From Lachnospiraceae bacterium (GTDB lineage: Bacteria > Bacillota > Clostridia > Lachnospirales > Lachnospiraceae), in the NCBI GenBank assembly GCA_022794265.1, contig JAAWEK010000003.1, forward strand, positions 372,001-436,000: a stretch of 64,000 bases of DNA, written 5' to 3'. A program made the position numbers and the translations under genes. Of this stretch, positions 63,626 through 64,000 are shown in pieces; the first letter of the stretch is position 1, and every line of letters begins with the position of its first letter. The notes below the pieces were generated by a model. It was not told the DNA's origin, did not search any database, and saw only the letters and a list, made by a program, of their open reading frames with translations.

Positions 63626-64000
63626 CTATTCATTTATATTAATTTTCTCTATTATATCTATAATTTCCTGATATCTGGCAATCTTGGCATCCTTATCGCC
63701 GGACTGCTCAATAACAGTATTCAGTTCTTTCTGGATATCTCCCAGCAAATCTCTGGAAAAACTCTGTTTCAGAGACTCAATGGTATCTGAAAAACGCATA
63801 ACCTCATGCTCCAGCTTTTTACAGATGCCTTCCCGGACATCGTATATGGTATCAGAAAGAATTTTTTTAAAGTTGGATTTCATGGAGTTGCTCTTAATTT
63901 CTCCGTTAAACTCCGAAGTAATGATTTCTTCAAACTGGGTGGTCGGAAATTCTATAGTCGGAATCCGGATTCCCTGTAATGTTTTTTCCACCAGCATTTT
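63626..64000 (-). CDS. C-terminal part of an unidentified protein (runs off window)
   Basis: An open minus-strand frame enters at the window edge (codon 63998-64000 is Lys) and ends at 63626, 25 bases before prfC. About 125 residues are seen. The first ATG at 63997 is not necessarily the start. The sequence is helical and charged, with DVREGICKKLEHEVMRFSDTI and KELNTVIEQSGDKDAKIARYQEIIDIIEK, compatible with a coiled-coil end. I recall dynamin-like GTPases of Lachnospiraceae ending this way, but no catalytic domain is in view and the call is not made. Confidence 0.6.
   Translation of the reverse strand, partial: KMLVEKTLQGIRIPTIEFPTTQFEEIITSEFNGEIKSNSMKSNFKKILSDTIYDVREGICKKLEHEVMRFSDTIESLKQSFSRDLLGDIQKELNTVIEQSGDKDAKIARYQEIIDIIEKININE

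Overview
The window reads as chromosome of a low-GC, flagellated member of the Clostridia, most likely Lachnospiraceae. This rests on protein style and synteny (CodY directly upstream of a flgB-flgC-fliE-fliF-fliG-fliH-fliI run, a sporulation-type SigK, SpoIID, IreB, DUF1292, and an HPr-like protein lacking the active histidine). The genus cannot be fixed from sequence alone. Nearly all genes lie on the minus strand; the plus-strand exceptions are the HPr-like gene, argH and a YihY/BrkB-type membrane protein. Many genes start at TTG behind a good ribosome binding site.

Layout, low to high coordinate. (1) 1-5.7 kb: basal-body and export genes fliI (cut by the window edge), fliH, fliG, fliF, fliE, flgC, flgB. 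(2) 5.9-11.4 kb: codY, topA, dprA and a comM/yifB-type ATPase whose conserved N-terminus has no ordinary start codon. (3) 11.6-31.4 kb: one uninterrupted minus-strand type IV pilus locus. In transcription order it holds pilB, pilT, pilC, two major-type pilins, prepilin peptidase, a PilM-PilN fusion, PilO, four prepilin-like minor subunits (one an 837-residue GspK/PilX-like protein), and a 2140-residue membrane-anchored surface protein that is a candidate pilus-tip or adhesin component. (4) 31.5-41 kb: housekeeping genes, namely a coiled-coil J-domain protein, a CPA2 antiporter, sigK, U32 and trmR tRNA-modification genes, a truncated MltG-like protein, ylbF, RNase J, DUF1292, ruvX, ireB and mtaB. 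(5) 41-45.6 kb: the HPr-like gene, then thiI with its cysteine desulfurase, rsmE and prmA. (6) 45.8-51 kb: the hrcA-grpE-dnaK-dnaJ heat-shock operon with a perfect CIRCE operator. (7) 51-64 kb: DHH phosphoesterase, dUTPase, argH, MscS channel, a GlgB homologue that has lost its catalytic residues, BrkB-type protein, a long SpoIID-domain protein, a free-standing small RNA gene that fits 6S RNA, prfC, and the end of one more gene.

The most interesting items are these. The GlgB-like protein lacks two of the three GH13 catalytic carboxylates and carries a Lys/Ala-rich tail. The pilus locus ends in a giant protein and GspK-like tip candidates. A family of 39-161 bp palindromic, MITE-like repeats occurs between genes at 52.1, 52.7 and 58.1 kb. 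A probable 6S RNA has its own promoter and terminator. The HPr-like protein lacks His15, and the MltG-like protein has lost its catalytic domain but keeps its conserved place in the operon. No tRNA or rRNA genes, CRISPR arrays, prophage genes or transposase genes were seen.
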